Assembly (NCBI RefSeq): GCF_000470315.2
Contig: NZ_CBRF02000040.1
Span: 1 to 43,653, forward strand
Direction of reading: 5' to 3'
Length of the DNA stretch: 43,653 nt
Source of the DNA: Psychromonas sp. SP041
GTDB taxonomy: Bacteria; Pseudomonadota; Gammaproteobacteria; Enterobacterales; Psychromonadaceae
Each line of letters starts with the position of its first letter. Position 1 is the first letter of the stretch. Positions 8,913 to 16,975 of this stretch are shown here, in pieces. A program made the translations under genes and the position numbers. The notes beneath the pieces are model-generated. The model did no database searches, was not told where the DNA came from, and worked only from the letters and a program-made list of their open reading frames with translations.

Positions 8913-9431
8913 TTAGCGCCAGAACCATATCTGACAGCCATTTATTTTAGCTCGTTGTAATTTATGGCGTTGTTTCTCAGCTAAGCGTTTTCGATCGTAT
9001 GGACCTAATATTACGCGGTACCAATTGCCAGTTTTTTTAACCATACTGGTTAAACCTTGAAATGCAATTTTAGCTTTAAGTGACTCTGCATCATTTTCAT
9101 GTCTAAACGAACCACATTGCATTTGGTAAGGTTTACTTGGTGTAGTGTCTACCGGGATATCAACTTTAACTTCTTTAGTTTTTAATATATCTACATAATC
9201 CCACTCGGGTTGAGGCATTTCTGGCAATATTTCTTCTGTTTTAACGGTACTTTTTTTAGGCTTTATTTTTGTTGTTGGTTTATCAACTGCAAAAACAAAG
9301 TAACTAATAAAAGCAATTAATAATAATGCAACAAAACAAGCAATATAAGGGAATCCTTGCTTGCTTTGTTTACGCTTATTATTTCTTTTTGCACCGCGTT
9401 TAGCAGGCTTTCTTCGTGTTACTCTTGCCAT
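8913..9431 (-). CDS. ftsN: cell division protein FtsN (compact form)
   Basis: Bitopic divisome activator with a C-terminal peptidoglycan-binding SPOR domain. Only 172 residues against 319 in E. coli. In order: a very basic cytoplasmic tail (1-27), one membrane helix (about 28-48), a short periplasmic segment with PQPEWDYVDIL (74-83) resembling the essential E motif of FtsN (W-x-Y-I-x-x-L), and a SPOR domain (about 101-172). The two cysteines expected to form the SPOR disulfide are present (Cys106 in MQCGSF, Cys166). The long Gln-rich linker of enteric FtsN is missing. It starts 2 bases after argS, and the order ftsN-hslV-hslU matches E. coli, which supports the name. A generic SPOR protein is the alternative. 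Confidence 0.85.
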   Translation of the reverse strand: MARVTRRKPAKRGAKRNNKRKQSKQGFPYIACFVALLLIAFISYFVFAVDKPTTKIKPKKSTVKTEEILPEMPQPEWDYVDILKTKEVKVDIPVDTTPSKPYQMQCGSFRHENDAESLKAKIAFQGLTSMVKKTGNWYRVILGPYDRKRLAEKQRHKLQRAKINGCQIWFWR

Positions 9432-9433
9432 TA

Positions 9434-11182
9434 TTACATGCGTTCCAATGTGTTAATGCCTAACAGTGCTAAACCTTGTTGTAATGTTTTTGCTGTTAAG
9501 CCAGCTAATTTTAAGCGACTTTGTTTTTGAGCTTCATTTTCAGCCACTAAAATAGGACAAGCTTCGTAAAAACTTGAGAATAAACCTGCAAGTTCAAATA
9601 AGTATGCGCATAAGAAATGCGGTAGGCCTTGTTTACCGACTTGACTGATAATCTCATTGAATTGCATTAGTTTACTTGCTAAATCTTTCTCTTTTTCTTC
9701 AGTGAAAGTAACATCAGCAGTAATACTGTCTATTTCAATACCTGCCTTATTAAAAATACTTGCCACTCGTGTGTAAGCATATAATAAATAAGGGGCCGTA
9801 TTGCCTTCAAAACTTAGCATGCTGTCAAAACTAAAGGTGTAATCACTGGTACGGTTTTTTGATAAGTCAGCATATTTCACTGAAGCAATACCAACAATAG
9901 AAGCAATATGACGAAGTTCTTCTTCGGCCATATCTTTATTTTTCTCTTTTACTAGCTCGTAAGCACGTTCTTCTGCTTCAGTTAATAAATCAGCTAATTT
10001 AGGAGTAGAGCCTGCACGTGTTTTGAAAGGCTTGCCATCTTCCCCCATTACCGTCCCGAATGGCATGTGCTCAAGGGTTGTACCTGCTTTAACAAAATCA
10101 GCTAAACGAGCTACTTCAAATACTTGTTGGAAGTGTAAGCCTTGGCGTGCATCTACAAAATATAATACTCGATCAGCATTTAATGTTGATTGGCGGTAAC
10201 GGATAGCGGCTAAGTCCGATGTTGCATATAAGAAACCACCGTCTTTTTTCTTGATGATAACAGGAAGCGGCTCACCTTCTTTATTTTTAAAGTTATCTAA
10301 GAAAACACATTTAGCACCTTGGCTTTCTTGTAATAAACCTTTGCTATCTAGGTCGCTTACCACAACAGATAAGTCTTTGTTGTAAGCACTTTCGCCACGA
10401 ACATCACTGATATTCAAGCTAACACCTAAACGCTCATAAGCTTCTTGGCAATGTGCAATGCTGATGTCTTTAAATTCTTTCCATAACGTTAAGCATTCTT
10501 CATCGCCACTTTGTAACGCAACGACTAAGTCACGTGAACGGTTTGCAAATGCTTCTGATTCATCAAAACGACCTTTTGCAGCACGGTAAAAAACCTCTAA
10601 GTTCGCAAGGTTTTTGTTGATCTCTTCGCCTTTTGCTCTGAGCTCTTCCATGTAAGCTAATAACATACCGAATTGAGTACCCCAATCACCTACATGATTT
10701 TGACGAATCACGTTATGCCCTTGGAACGCTAATGTACGAGTGACTGAGTCACCTATAATTGTTGAACGTAAATGTCCAACATGCATTTCTTTTGCAAGGT
10801 TAGGAGATGAGTAATCGATAACAACGGTTTGTGGTGTCGCTGTTAATTCAACATTTAAACGAGAATCTGCAAATGCACTGTCTATTTGTTTTTCTAAATA
10901 GTTAGGATTAATAAAAAAGTTAATGAAACCAGGTCCTGCAATTTCAGTCTTAATGACCAATTCAGAGGCTGGTAAGTTTTTCACTATTAATTCAGCTAGG
11001 GCGCGTGGGTTCTGTTTGGCAGGTTTTGCTAGCATTAATGCAAGGTTATTTGCAAAATCGCCATGTGATTTGTCTTTAGTACGATCAATGGTGATACGAG
11101 GTTGAACATCAGCAGGTAAAATTTGTTGTTCTTGTAAAGAAACAATCGCTTGTTCAAGTAGATTCTGGATTAATGCTTTCAT
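9434..11182 (-). CDS. argS: arginyl-tRNA synthetase
   Basis: Class I synthetase charging tRNA-Arg; 582 residues (E. coli 577). The HIGH motif appears as HVGH at 134-137 ([10 protein letters not shown]). A canonical KMSKS is absent, which is normal for many ArgS, and the matching segment is GKPFKTRAG. The N-terminal additional domain (about 1-110) and the C-terminal anticodon-binding helical domain ([13 protein letters not shown] onward) are present. It ends with ARERM-type sequence INTLERM. A GGTGAG ribosome binding site lies 8 bases before the ATG and is part of an inverted repeat. It leads an argS-ftsN transcription unit. Confidence 0.98.
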   Translation of the reverse strand: MKALIQNLLEQAIVSLQEQQILPADVQPRITIDRTKDKSHGDFANNLALMLAKPAKQNPRALAELIVKNLPASELVIKTEIAGPGFINFFINPNYLEKQIDSAFADSRLNVELTATPQTVVIDYSSPNLAKEMHVGHLRSTIIGDSVTRTLAFQGHNVIRQNHVGDWGTQFGMLLAYMEELRAKGEEINKNLANLEVFYRAAKGRFDESEAFANRSRDLVVALQSGDEECLTLWKEFKDISIAHCQEAYERLGVSLNISDVRGESAYNKDLSVVVSDLDSKGLLQESQGAKCVFLDNFKNKEGEPLPVIIKKKDGGFLYATSDLAAIRYRQSTLNADRVLYFVDARQGLHFQQVFEVARLADFVKAGTTLEHMPFGTVMGEDGKPFKTRAGSTPKLADLLTEAEERAYELVKEKNKDMAEEELRHIASIVGIASVKYADLSKNRTSDYTFSFDSMLSFEGNTAPYLLYAYTRVASIFNKAGIEIDSITADVTFTEEKEKDLASKLMQFNEIISQVGKQGLPHFLCAYLFELAGLFSSFYEACPILVAENEAQKQSRLKLAGLTAKTLQQGLALLGINTLERM

Positions 11183-11189
11183 GTGTAAC

Positions 11190-11244
11190 TCACCAATTGA
11201 TTCGACAAATAAATTAGTAAGATTCTACCGTTTATCATTGGTGA
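11190..11244 (-). promoter_or_regulatory. inverted repeat covering the argS ribosome binding site
   Basis: TCACCAATTGA (11190-11200) and ATCATTGGTGA (11234-11244) are complementary apart from one bulged base. On the minus strand the gene-proximal arm contains the argS Shine-Dalgarno GGTGAG. A -10-like TAGAAT (complement of 11222-11227) lies between the arms, so the repeat may instead be a DNA dyad flanking the promoter. Confidence 0.35.
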
Positions 11245-11319
11245 AGACTAGCGAGTAAAGTAATAACAATGCTTAAAAGCTGAATATAAGAAAACTTTTA
11301 GCGTTAATCCTAAGTTAAT

Positions 11320-11775
11320 TTATAAGTAATCAAATTCGTGGCTTGCCATGACGACCTGATATAACATTTCTTCTTCGTGGCTAGTTAAGTTTTCAATGGC
11401 TGTTTCGCCTTCAATAGTGAGACTCGTGGTAGCAACAGCTTGCATTGCTTCAATTAATTGCATATCCAACTGTATTGCTAATGTCACGACGTCTTCTATC
11501 GATAATTCAGGTTTTAATTCTAATTCTCTGCAGCGTTGTGGGAAACTTTGATCGAAAAAATTATCTAACCAAGTATTTAATAAACTTAGCGGTGCTTGTT
11601 TTACATATTGATGTAAATGGAGATATGAAATGTGTTCTTTATTTTTCATGTATTCTAATAGCAGTTTTACTTTTTCATCGTTTGCTTCAACACTTAATCG
11701 CTGATAGAGATCGGCTAAGGCTTCATGACAATTTTCCATATAAAGTAAAAAGTCTTTAATCAGTTTTGAACGCAT
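11320..11775 (-). CDS. small helical protein of unknown function, possibly ferritin-like
   Basis: A 151-residue soluble protein, strongly acidic and apparently made of four helices. The helices are about 5-28 (LYMENCHEALADLYQRL), 33-58 (LLLEYMKNKEHISYLHLHQY), 92-116 (DVVTLAIQLDMQLIEAMQAV) and 130-151 (SHEEEMLYQVVMASHEFDYL). Glu and His recur within the helices in a manner reminiscent of ferritin-like or rubrerythrin four-helix bundles, but the exact ExxH metal-ligand pattern is not complete, so metal binding is only a possibility. The frame has a good SD (AAGGAGC) before the ATG. Upstream are two nearly identical 18-bp dyads 60 bases apart, likely operators. It is not in an obvious operon with argS or uvrD. 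I do not recognise the family. Confidence 0.7.
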   Translation of the reverse strand: MRSKLIKDFLLYMENCHEALADLYQRLSVEANDEKVKLLLEYMKNKEHISYLHLHQYVKQAPLSLLNTWLDNFFDQSFPQRCRELELKPELSIEDVVTLAIQLDMQLIEAMQAVATTSLTIEGETAIENLTSHEEEMLYQVVMASHEFDYL

Positions 11776-11804
11776 AATAAGCTCCTTGATTTACTTTCCC
11801 TATT

Positions 11805-11822
11805 TTGATTAAAAAACAATCA
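11805..11822. repeat. 18-bp dyad repeat, copy 1
   Basis: TTGATTAAAAAACAATCA, an imperfect palindrome (TGATT...AATCA), 30 bases upstream of the start at 11775. Copy 2 differs at one position and starts exactly 60 bases away. Probable binding sites of a regulator for the downstream gene. Confidence 0.55.
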
Positions 11823-11864
11823 GAATTGATTAAGCTTAGCGATTTTTTATTACTATGGTTAATA

Positions 11865-11882
11865 TTGATTATAAAACAATCA
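11865..11882. repeat. 18-bp dyad repeat, copy 2
   Basis: TTGATTATAAAACAATCA, 17 of 18 identical to copy 1 at 11805-11822. The 60-base period is close to six helical turns, so two bound dimers would face the same side of the DNA. Confidence 0.55.
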
Positions 11883-11960
11883 ACTTATTAGAGATGAGTC
11901 GCTATTTGGGAGGTTTTTTCTCGATATAAGGTACTTTTGTTATTAGTTTTAAGGTGGTTT

Positions 11961-12003
11961 GGGTAGATATTTAATGATTATATTAAAAATTTAATACCTA
12001 CCC
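11961..12003. other. imperfect inverted repeat downstream of uvrD
   Basis: GGGTAGATATTTAAT and ATTTAATACCTACCC pair at 13 of 15 positions around a 13-base loop, 38 bases after the uvrD stop. No T run follows on the minus strand, so this is a transcript-end structure rather than a clear intrinsic terminator. Confidence 0.4.
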
Positions 12004-12041
12004 GAGCTTTTAGCTGGATTTATTGTTAGTTAAAATACGCC

Positions 12042-14207
12042 TTAAATAGCTTCTAAACGTGCATAAGTTGTCATTAACCATTTACTTCCAACGTCCATAA
12101 AGTGAACTTGTAAGCGGCTATTTTCTCCACTGCCTTCTTGTGCGGTAATGGTGCCTTCACCAAATTTAGCGTGCATCACTTGTTGTCCTAGTTTAAAGCC
12201 TTGAACATCTTGTGTGATTGCTAATTTAGGCTTTCTGATGACCGGTTCAGACCTGCGAACTTTTGCTTGTAAGCGAATGTAATCAATATTTTCTTCTGGT
12301 AATTCACTAATAAAACGAGAGGGCGGATGAAATTTTTCTTGTCCGTATAAGCGGCGAGTTTCAGCATGACACAGTGTTAGTTTAATCATTGCACGTGTTA
12401 ACCCTACATAACATAAGCGTCTTTCTTCAGCCATACGGGTTTCGTCTGTTGCTGATTGCTGACCTGGGAACATGCCTTCTTCAACACCAACGATAAACAC
12501 CTGTGGAAATTCTAACCCTTTTGCTGCGTGCATTGTCATTAACTGCACTGCATCTTCAAATTCATCTGCTTGGTTATCTCCTGACTCTAAAGCGGCATAA
12601 GCTAAAAAGGCGGTTAACTCTTCCATTTCTTGTTCTTCTTCTGGGATGACAAAAGCTTTCGTTGCAGACACTAACTCTTGTAAATTCTCAATACGGCTAC
12701 GAGACTTTTCCCCTTTTTCTGCTTCGAACATCGCAACTAAACCAGAATGTTGGGTGATGTGATCGACCATTTGAAATAGAGGTAATTCAGACGTTTCATT
12801 TTTAAACCGATTAATTAAGTCTAAAAATCCACTTAATGAGCTTTTCGCCGCCGGACTTAATTGGTTATTTTCAATTAAGTATTGGCTTGCTTGCCATAAA
12901 GTATAGCCTTGCTCGCGTGCACAAATTCTTATCTTATCTAAGCTTGTGTTACCAATTTTACGTTTCGGTTTATTGACAATACGTTCGAATGCAGCATCAT
13001 CTTGATGATTATTCATTAAACGTAAGTAGGCGATACTATCTTTAATTTCTAAACGGTCGAAGAAGCGTTGGCCACCATAGATATGATAAGGAATTTGTTG
13101 CGCCATGAGTTGTTCTTCAAACAGTCGAGATTGTGCATTACTACGATATAAAATCGCACACTCACTGAGCTTATTACCCGCATTTTTCCATGTTTGTAAT
13201 TGGCTTGTTACATATCGAACTTCGTCGTAGTCATTAAACGCACTATAGATAGAGATTGGCTCTCCATCTTCACCATCCGTCCAGAGCTCTTTACCTAAAC
13301 GGTCGCTGTTATTTTGAATTAGTTTATTTGATGCTTTTAGAATATTGCCCGTCGAACGATAGTTTTGCTCTAATCGAATAGTGACAGGAGATTCTTTTTC
13401 TTTTAAGAAACGTTGTATATTTTCAACGTCTGCACCACGCCAGCCATAAATAGATTGGTCATCATCGCCGACAATGGTGAGATAATTTTTGTTATCAGTT
13501 AACAACACTAACCAAGCATATTGTAATTTATTAGTATCTTGGAATTCGTCTACTAAGACATGCTGAAAGCGCTGTTGATAGTGTAATAGTAAGGCTGCAT
13601 TATTAAGCAATAACTCATGAGCTCGTAATAATAATTCTGCGAAATCAACTAAACCAGCTAATTGGCAAGCTGCCTCATAAGCTTGATAAACTTGTAAGCG
13701 TTGCTTGTCTTGTACACCAAAACCAGGGTCGATATGTTTTGAGCGTAAACCTTCATCTTTTTTATCGTTGATGTACCACTGTAATTCTTTTGGTGGATAG
13801 TATTTTTCATCTAACCCTAAGCTTTTGATAATACGTTTCACCATTTTTTGCTGGTCGTCACTATCAATTATCTGAAATTGCTCTGGTAAGTTAGCTTCTT
13901 GATGATGTAAACGTAATAAACGATGTGCAATACCGTGGAAAGTACCTATCCACATACTACCAATCTGCTGCGGACAAATATCGGCAATACGTCCTCGCAT
14001 CTCTTTAGCGGCTTTATTGGTAAAGGTAACCGCTAAAATGCCATAGGTTGGAATATGATTAACTTGCATTAAATAAGCGATTCTATGGGTTAAAACACGT
14101 GTTTTACCACTGCCTGCCCCAGCTAAGACCAGCATATTTTGTTCTGGTGCTGAAACGGCTGCGCGTTGATGATCATTTAAACCATCGAGAAGGTAAGATA
14201 CGTCCAT
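12042..14207 (-). CDS. uvrD: DNA helicase II (UvrD)
   Basis: SF1A 3'-to-5' helicase of nucleotide excision and mismatch repair. It has 721 residues (E. coli 720). Motif I GAGSGKT is at 30-36, motif Ia VTFTNKAAKEM at 60-70, motif II DEFQDT at 220-225, motif III DDDQSIYGWRGAD near 250, motif IV QNYRSTGNIL near 280, and motif V/VI VQLMTMHAAKGLEFPQVF and ERRLCYVGLTRA. The C-terminal Tudor-like domain (about 660-721, FKLGQQVMHAKFGEGTI) that binds RNA polymerase is complete. A LexA box ends 10 bases before the ATG, predicting SOS induction as in E. coli. It is the last gene of the lptM-lysA-dapF-xerC-yigB-uvrD series. Confidence 0.98.
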   Translation of the reverse strand: MDVSYLLDGLNDHQRAAVSAPEQNMLVLAGAGSGKTRVLTHRIAYLMQVNHIPTYGILAVTFTNKAAKEMRGRIADICPQQIGSMWIGTFHGIAHRLLRLHHQEANLPEQFQIIDSDDQQKMVKRIIKSLGLDEKYYPPKELQWYINDKKDEGLRSKHIDPGFGVQDKQRLQVYQAYEAACQLAGLVDFAELLLRAHELLLNNAALLLHYQQRFQHVLVDEFQDTNKLQYAWLVLLTDNKNYLTIVGDDDQSIYGWRGADVENIQRFLKEKESPVTIRLEQNYRSTGNILKASNKLIQNNSDRLGKELWTDGEDGEPISIYSAFNDYDEVRYVTSQLQTWKNAGNKLSECAILYRSNAQSRLFEEQLMAQQIPYHIYGGQRFFDRLEIKDSIAYLRLMNNHQDDAAFERIVNKPKRKIGNTSLDKIRICAREQGYTLWQASQYLIENNQLSPAAKSSLSGFLDLINRFKNETSELPLFQMVDHITQHSGLVAMFEAEKGEKSRSRIENLQELVSATKAFVIPEEEQEMEELTAFLAYAALESGDNQADEFEDAVQLMTMHAAKGLEFPQVFIVGVEEGMFPGQQSATDETRMAEERRLCYVGLTRAMIKLTLCHAETRRLYGQEKFHPPSRFISELPEENIDYIRLQAKVRRSEPVIRKPKLAITQDVQGFKLGQQVMHAKFGEGTITAQEGSGENSRLQVHFMDVGSKWLMTTYARLEAI

Positions 14208-14216
14208 AAGAAATGC

Positions 14217-14232
14217 CTGTTTATTTATTCAG
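14217..14232. promoter_or_regulatory. LexA (SOS) box of uvrD
   Basis: CTGTTTATTTATTCAG has the CTG-N10-CAG spacing and AT-rich core of the gammaproteobacterial SOS box. uvrD is a classical LexA-regulon gene, and the site lies 10 bases upstream of its ATG, where bound LexA would block the promoter or the start of elongation. Confidence 0.8.
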
Positions 14233-14315
14233 TAGATAAGAACTATACCGAAACATAAGATAAATGTGAATGATCGATATTTCAGGATAGTTTGCATTAA
14301 AGGTTTGATGTTTGA

Positions 14316-15023
14316 TTATAACAGTTTCAATAAATGCTTAAGATCCGATATTTCAACCGTAGGTAATAGCTTTGCTTTATCAAGTGGTTTGGCTTTAGGG
14401 TTAAACCAAATCGCCTGAGCATTATTATTTTGTGCCCCATAAACATCAGTTAGCAAATGGTCACCAACATGTAATAGATCTTCTACGGCTATATCTAGCT
14501 CTAATGCTGCTTGTTGAAATAATGCAATATCAGGTTTGCTGTTAAAACCATTACCTGCTTTTAATACAAATTGAAATGCATCGTTTAGCCCGATCTGTTT
14601 TATATCAACATTGCCATTGGTGATAGCAACAAGAGGGTAGTGTAAGGCAAGCTCTTTTAATAACAGAATACTTTCTTGTGGAACCGTAAAGTCACTGCGT
14701 AATTGTAGAAATTTTTGTAATGCGCGTTCAGCGTATTTAATGGCATTGACCATTGAAATACCGTAAACCACCATCACGCGTTTAATTATTTCTTTACGCC
14801 ATAATGAAACGTCATGTTGTAACGCTGGATTTTCTTTTATCAGTAGATTTTTATATAAATTCCACTTCCTTGCGTCTAGTTGCTCAAGCTCTTGATACGT
14901 TGATGTTAAATAAACAAGAAAGTCGGCTTCTGCCTTTTTGATGACCGGATGGTTATCATATAAGGTATCGTCTAAATCAAAGCTAATCGCTTTAAAAGGG
15001 CGTAATGATTTATAAAATTTCAT
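14316..15023 (-). CDS. yigB: HAD-family phosphatase, YigB-like
   Basis: A 235-residue haloacid dehalogenase-type hydrolase (E. coli YigB 238). YigB is an FMN/5-amino-6-(5-phosphoribitylamino)uracil phosphatase of riboflavin metabolism in E. coli, so that role is inferred. Motif I is FDLDDTLYD (nucleophile Asp16, acid Asp18), motif II ITNG, motif III lysine in NSKPDIALF, and motif IV HVGDHLLTDVYGA. The start at 15023 (MKFYKSLRPFKAISFDLDD) is chosen because it matches YigB and GGACAG precedes it. The frame is open to 15077, but that extension would overlap xerC. It lies 16 bases after xerC, the E. coli order. Confidence 0.9.
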   Translation of the reverse strand: MKFYKSLRPFKAISFDLDDTLYDNHPVIKKAEADFLVYLTSTYQELEQLDARKWNLYKNLLIKENPALQHDVSLWRKEIIKRVMVVYGISMVNAIKYAERALQKFLQLRSDFTVPQESILLLKELALHYPLVAITNGNVDIKQIGLNDAFQFVLKAGNGFNSKPDIALFQQAALELDIAVEDLLHVGDHLLTDVYGAQNNNAQAIWFNPKAKPLDKAKLLPTVEISDLKHLLKLL

Positions 15024-15039
15024 TTGCTGTCCAATACGG

Positions 15040-15939
15040 TTATTTTTTACGTTTAGCGCGTGGGTGTGCTTTATCATACACCTCTGCTAAATGTTGAAAA
15101 TCTAAATGGGTGTAAATTTGGGTGGTGGCAAGATCGGCATGGCCTAACAATGTCTGTACGGCTCGCAAGTTACCACTTGATTCAAGCATATGCGTTGCAA
15201 AAGAGTGACGTAACTTATGCGGATTAACGTGGCTTGGTAACGATTGCGCTAATCCCCATTTTTCCATGCGCATTTGTACACTACGAGTAGAGATCCGTTT
15301 CTTTTGTTTGGATAAAAATAAGGCTGTTTCGCCTTCTTCTGCAAAATCAGGTCTGATCTTTAACCACAAGGTAATGGTTTCTACTGCGCTCTTAGTAATG
15401 GGTAATAAACGTTGTTTACTGCCTTTACCGGTGACCATGATCTCTTTTTCTGACAGTTTAATGTCTCTTAAATTAATGCCTACTAACTCACTAAGGCGTA
15501 ACCCAGAAGAATACATTAACTCCATCATGCAATGATCTCGAATGGTTAGTGGATCGTCACCTTCAATGTCTAATAATTGGTCCATATCATCGACACTGAT
15601 ATTTTTAGGTAATGGTTTATCTAATTTAGGTGCTGCAACGCCTTTTGCTGGATTGAAAGTGAGTTGATCGTTTTTAACTAAGTACTCAAGAAAAGAGCGA
15701 AGTGCAGAAAGTTTAGTGGCAATGGATCTCGCTTTAATGCCATTTTGATGTAGTTGCTTCGCTAATAAACGCACTTGATGTGTATCTAACTCTTGCCATG
15801 TCAGTATCTTTTGAGCTTCTAATAATGCGATAAATTCATTGAGGTGACGTTGATAATTAATGATAGTGACAGGGCTTAACCCACGTTGGCTAGCAATGTG
15901 CGATAAATAGCGTTGAGTATCAGGTAATAATGGATTCAT
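15040..15939 (-). CDS. xerC: tyrosine recombinase XerC
   Basis: Site-specific recombinase that works with XerD at dif to resolve chromosome dimers. It has 299 residues (E. coli 298). The N-terminal SAM-like core-binding domain spans about 1-95. The catalytic set is complete: Arg148 (SSGLRLSEL), Lys172 (GKGSKQR), His241 and Arg244 (HKLRHSFATHM), His267 (LLGHADLATT) and nucleophile Tyr276 (IYTHLD). Each lies within one residue of the E. coli positions. The usual DUF484 gene between dapF and xerC is missing; a terminator-like hairpin stands in the gap instead. Confidence 0.97.
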   Translation of the reverse strand: MNPLLPDTQRYLSHIASQRGLSPVTIINYQRHLNEFIALLEAQKILTWQELDTHQVRLLAKQLHQNGIKARSIATKLSALRSFLEYLVKNDQLTFNPAKGVAAPKLDKPLPKNISVDDMDQLLDIEGDDPLTIRDHCMMELMYSSGLRLSELVGINLRDIKLSEKEIMVTGKGSKQRLLPITKSAVETITLWLKIRPDFAEEGETALFLSKQKKRISTRSVQMRMEKWGLAQSLPSHVNPHKLRHSFATHMLESSGNLRAVQTLLGHADLATTQIYTHLDFQHLAEVYDKAHPRAKRKK

Positions 15940-15951
15940 GTTAAATCCTAG

Positions 15952-15995
15952 ATAGAAAAAATGCAGCGATAATCTGGTCGATCAACGCTGCATTT
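15952..15995 (-). terminator. terminator-like hairpin between dapF and xerC
   Basis: On the minus strand AAATGCAGCG and CGCTGCATTT form a 10-bp stem with a 17-base loop, followed by TTTC after the TTT of the stem. It sits between dapF and xerC, so it would partially uncouple xerC from dapF. Confidence 0.65.
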
Positions 15996-16072
15996 AAAAG
16001 TAGTTAATAAATAGATGCTTAATGACGCTATGGTTAATAGAGCTATGTTATAAATGACCGTTAAGTAAAACG

Positions 16073-16900
16073 TTATACCTGAATTTGACCATCAAATACA
16101 AATTCTGCTGAACCACTCATACGTACGCTTTGTCCTGGTTGCCAGAAGAAACGTAATTCGCCACCAGGTAACTCAATACGACAATGTGTATCGAGTTTGC
16201 CTTGTAGTTGACCAACAACAGCCGCCGCACAAGCTCCGGTACCACAAGCTAACGTTTCACCAACACCACGCTCCCAAACACGTAACTTAGCAAACCCTCG
16301 GTCAACTATTTGTAAAAAGCCAACATTTACTTTATTTGGAAAACGTTCATGTACTTCTAATAATGGGCCTAACGTTTCAACAGGGGCCGTATCGACATCA
16401 TCAACTAAGATGACACAATGCGGATTACCCATTGAAACAACACCACATAAAACGGTGTGATCTTCCACACGTAGAATATAGGTTTTTTCTTCTTTTTGAG
16501 CTTCAAAAGGGACTTTTGCTGGCTCTAAAACAGGTTTACCCATATCAACAATGATATTGCCGTCTTGTTCTATCTTAAGTTGGATTTTACCTTTTGCAGT
16601 ACTCACGTTAATCACGCGTTTATGCGTTAATCCTTTCAATTTTACAAAACGTGCAAAACAACGAGCACCGTTGCCACACTGTTCTACTTCACTACCATCG
16701 GCATTGAAAATGCGGTAATGAAAATCTAAATCAGGATCATAAGGCGGTTCAACCATTAATAATTGATCGAAACCTATACCAAAGTTACGATCTGCTAATT
16801 TGCAGATCATTTCTTTAGATAGAAAGACATTTTGCGTGACATTGTTAATGACCATAAAGTCATTACCTAAACCATGCATTTTTGAAAACTCAATATTCAT
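16073..16900 (-). CDS. dapF: diaminopimelate epimerase
   Basis: Converts LL- to meso-diaminopimelate for peptidoglycan and lysine synthesis. It has 275 residues (E. coli 274). The two catalytic cysteines are present: Cys75 in EQCGNGARC and Cys219 in TLACGTGAC. Other family marks are MHGLGNDF at 8-15 and MGNPHCV near 157. It follows lysA by 75 bases, a gap filled by two overlapping hairpins, and lies in the lysine/cell-wall cluster. Confidence 0.98.
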   Translation of the reverse strand: MNIEFSKMHGLGNDFMVINNVTQNVFLSKEMICKLADRNFGIGFDQLLMVEPPYDPDLDFHYRIFNADGSEVEQCGNGARCFARFVKLKGLTHKRVINVSTAKGKIQLKIEQDGNIIVDMGKPVLEPAKVPFEAQKEEKTYILRVEDHTVLCGVVSMGNPHCVILVDDVDTAPVETLGPLLEVHERFPNKVNVGFLQIVDRGFAKLRVWERGVGETLACGTGACAAAVVGQLQGKLDTHCRIELPGGELRFFWQPGQSVRMSGSAEFVFDGQIQV

Positions 16901-16936
16901 CTTAGTTCAACTTTTACCAACAAAACTTATTAAAAG

Positions 16937-16975
16937 AGGGAGTTAATACTCCCTGATATACAGGGTAAGTATTAA
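16937..16975 (-). promoter_or_regulatory. two mutually exclusive hairpins between lysA and dapF (attenuator-like)
   Basis: Directly after the lysA stop (16976-16978), the minus-strand RNA can fold TTAATACT-TA-CCCTG with CAGGG-AGTATTAA (16975-16943; 13 bp with a 2-base bulge). The distal arm of that stem overlaps a second possible stem, AGGGAGT/ACTCCCT (16954-16937, loop ATTA), which is followed by CTTTTAAT and looks like a weak intrinsic terminator. Only one of the two can form at a time. Confidence 0.55.

Noticed and set aside
11805-11882. FNR boxes in the repeated dyads
   Set aside because: FNR needs TTGAT-N4-ATCAA; the half-sites here are spaced too widely and the right half reads AATCA.
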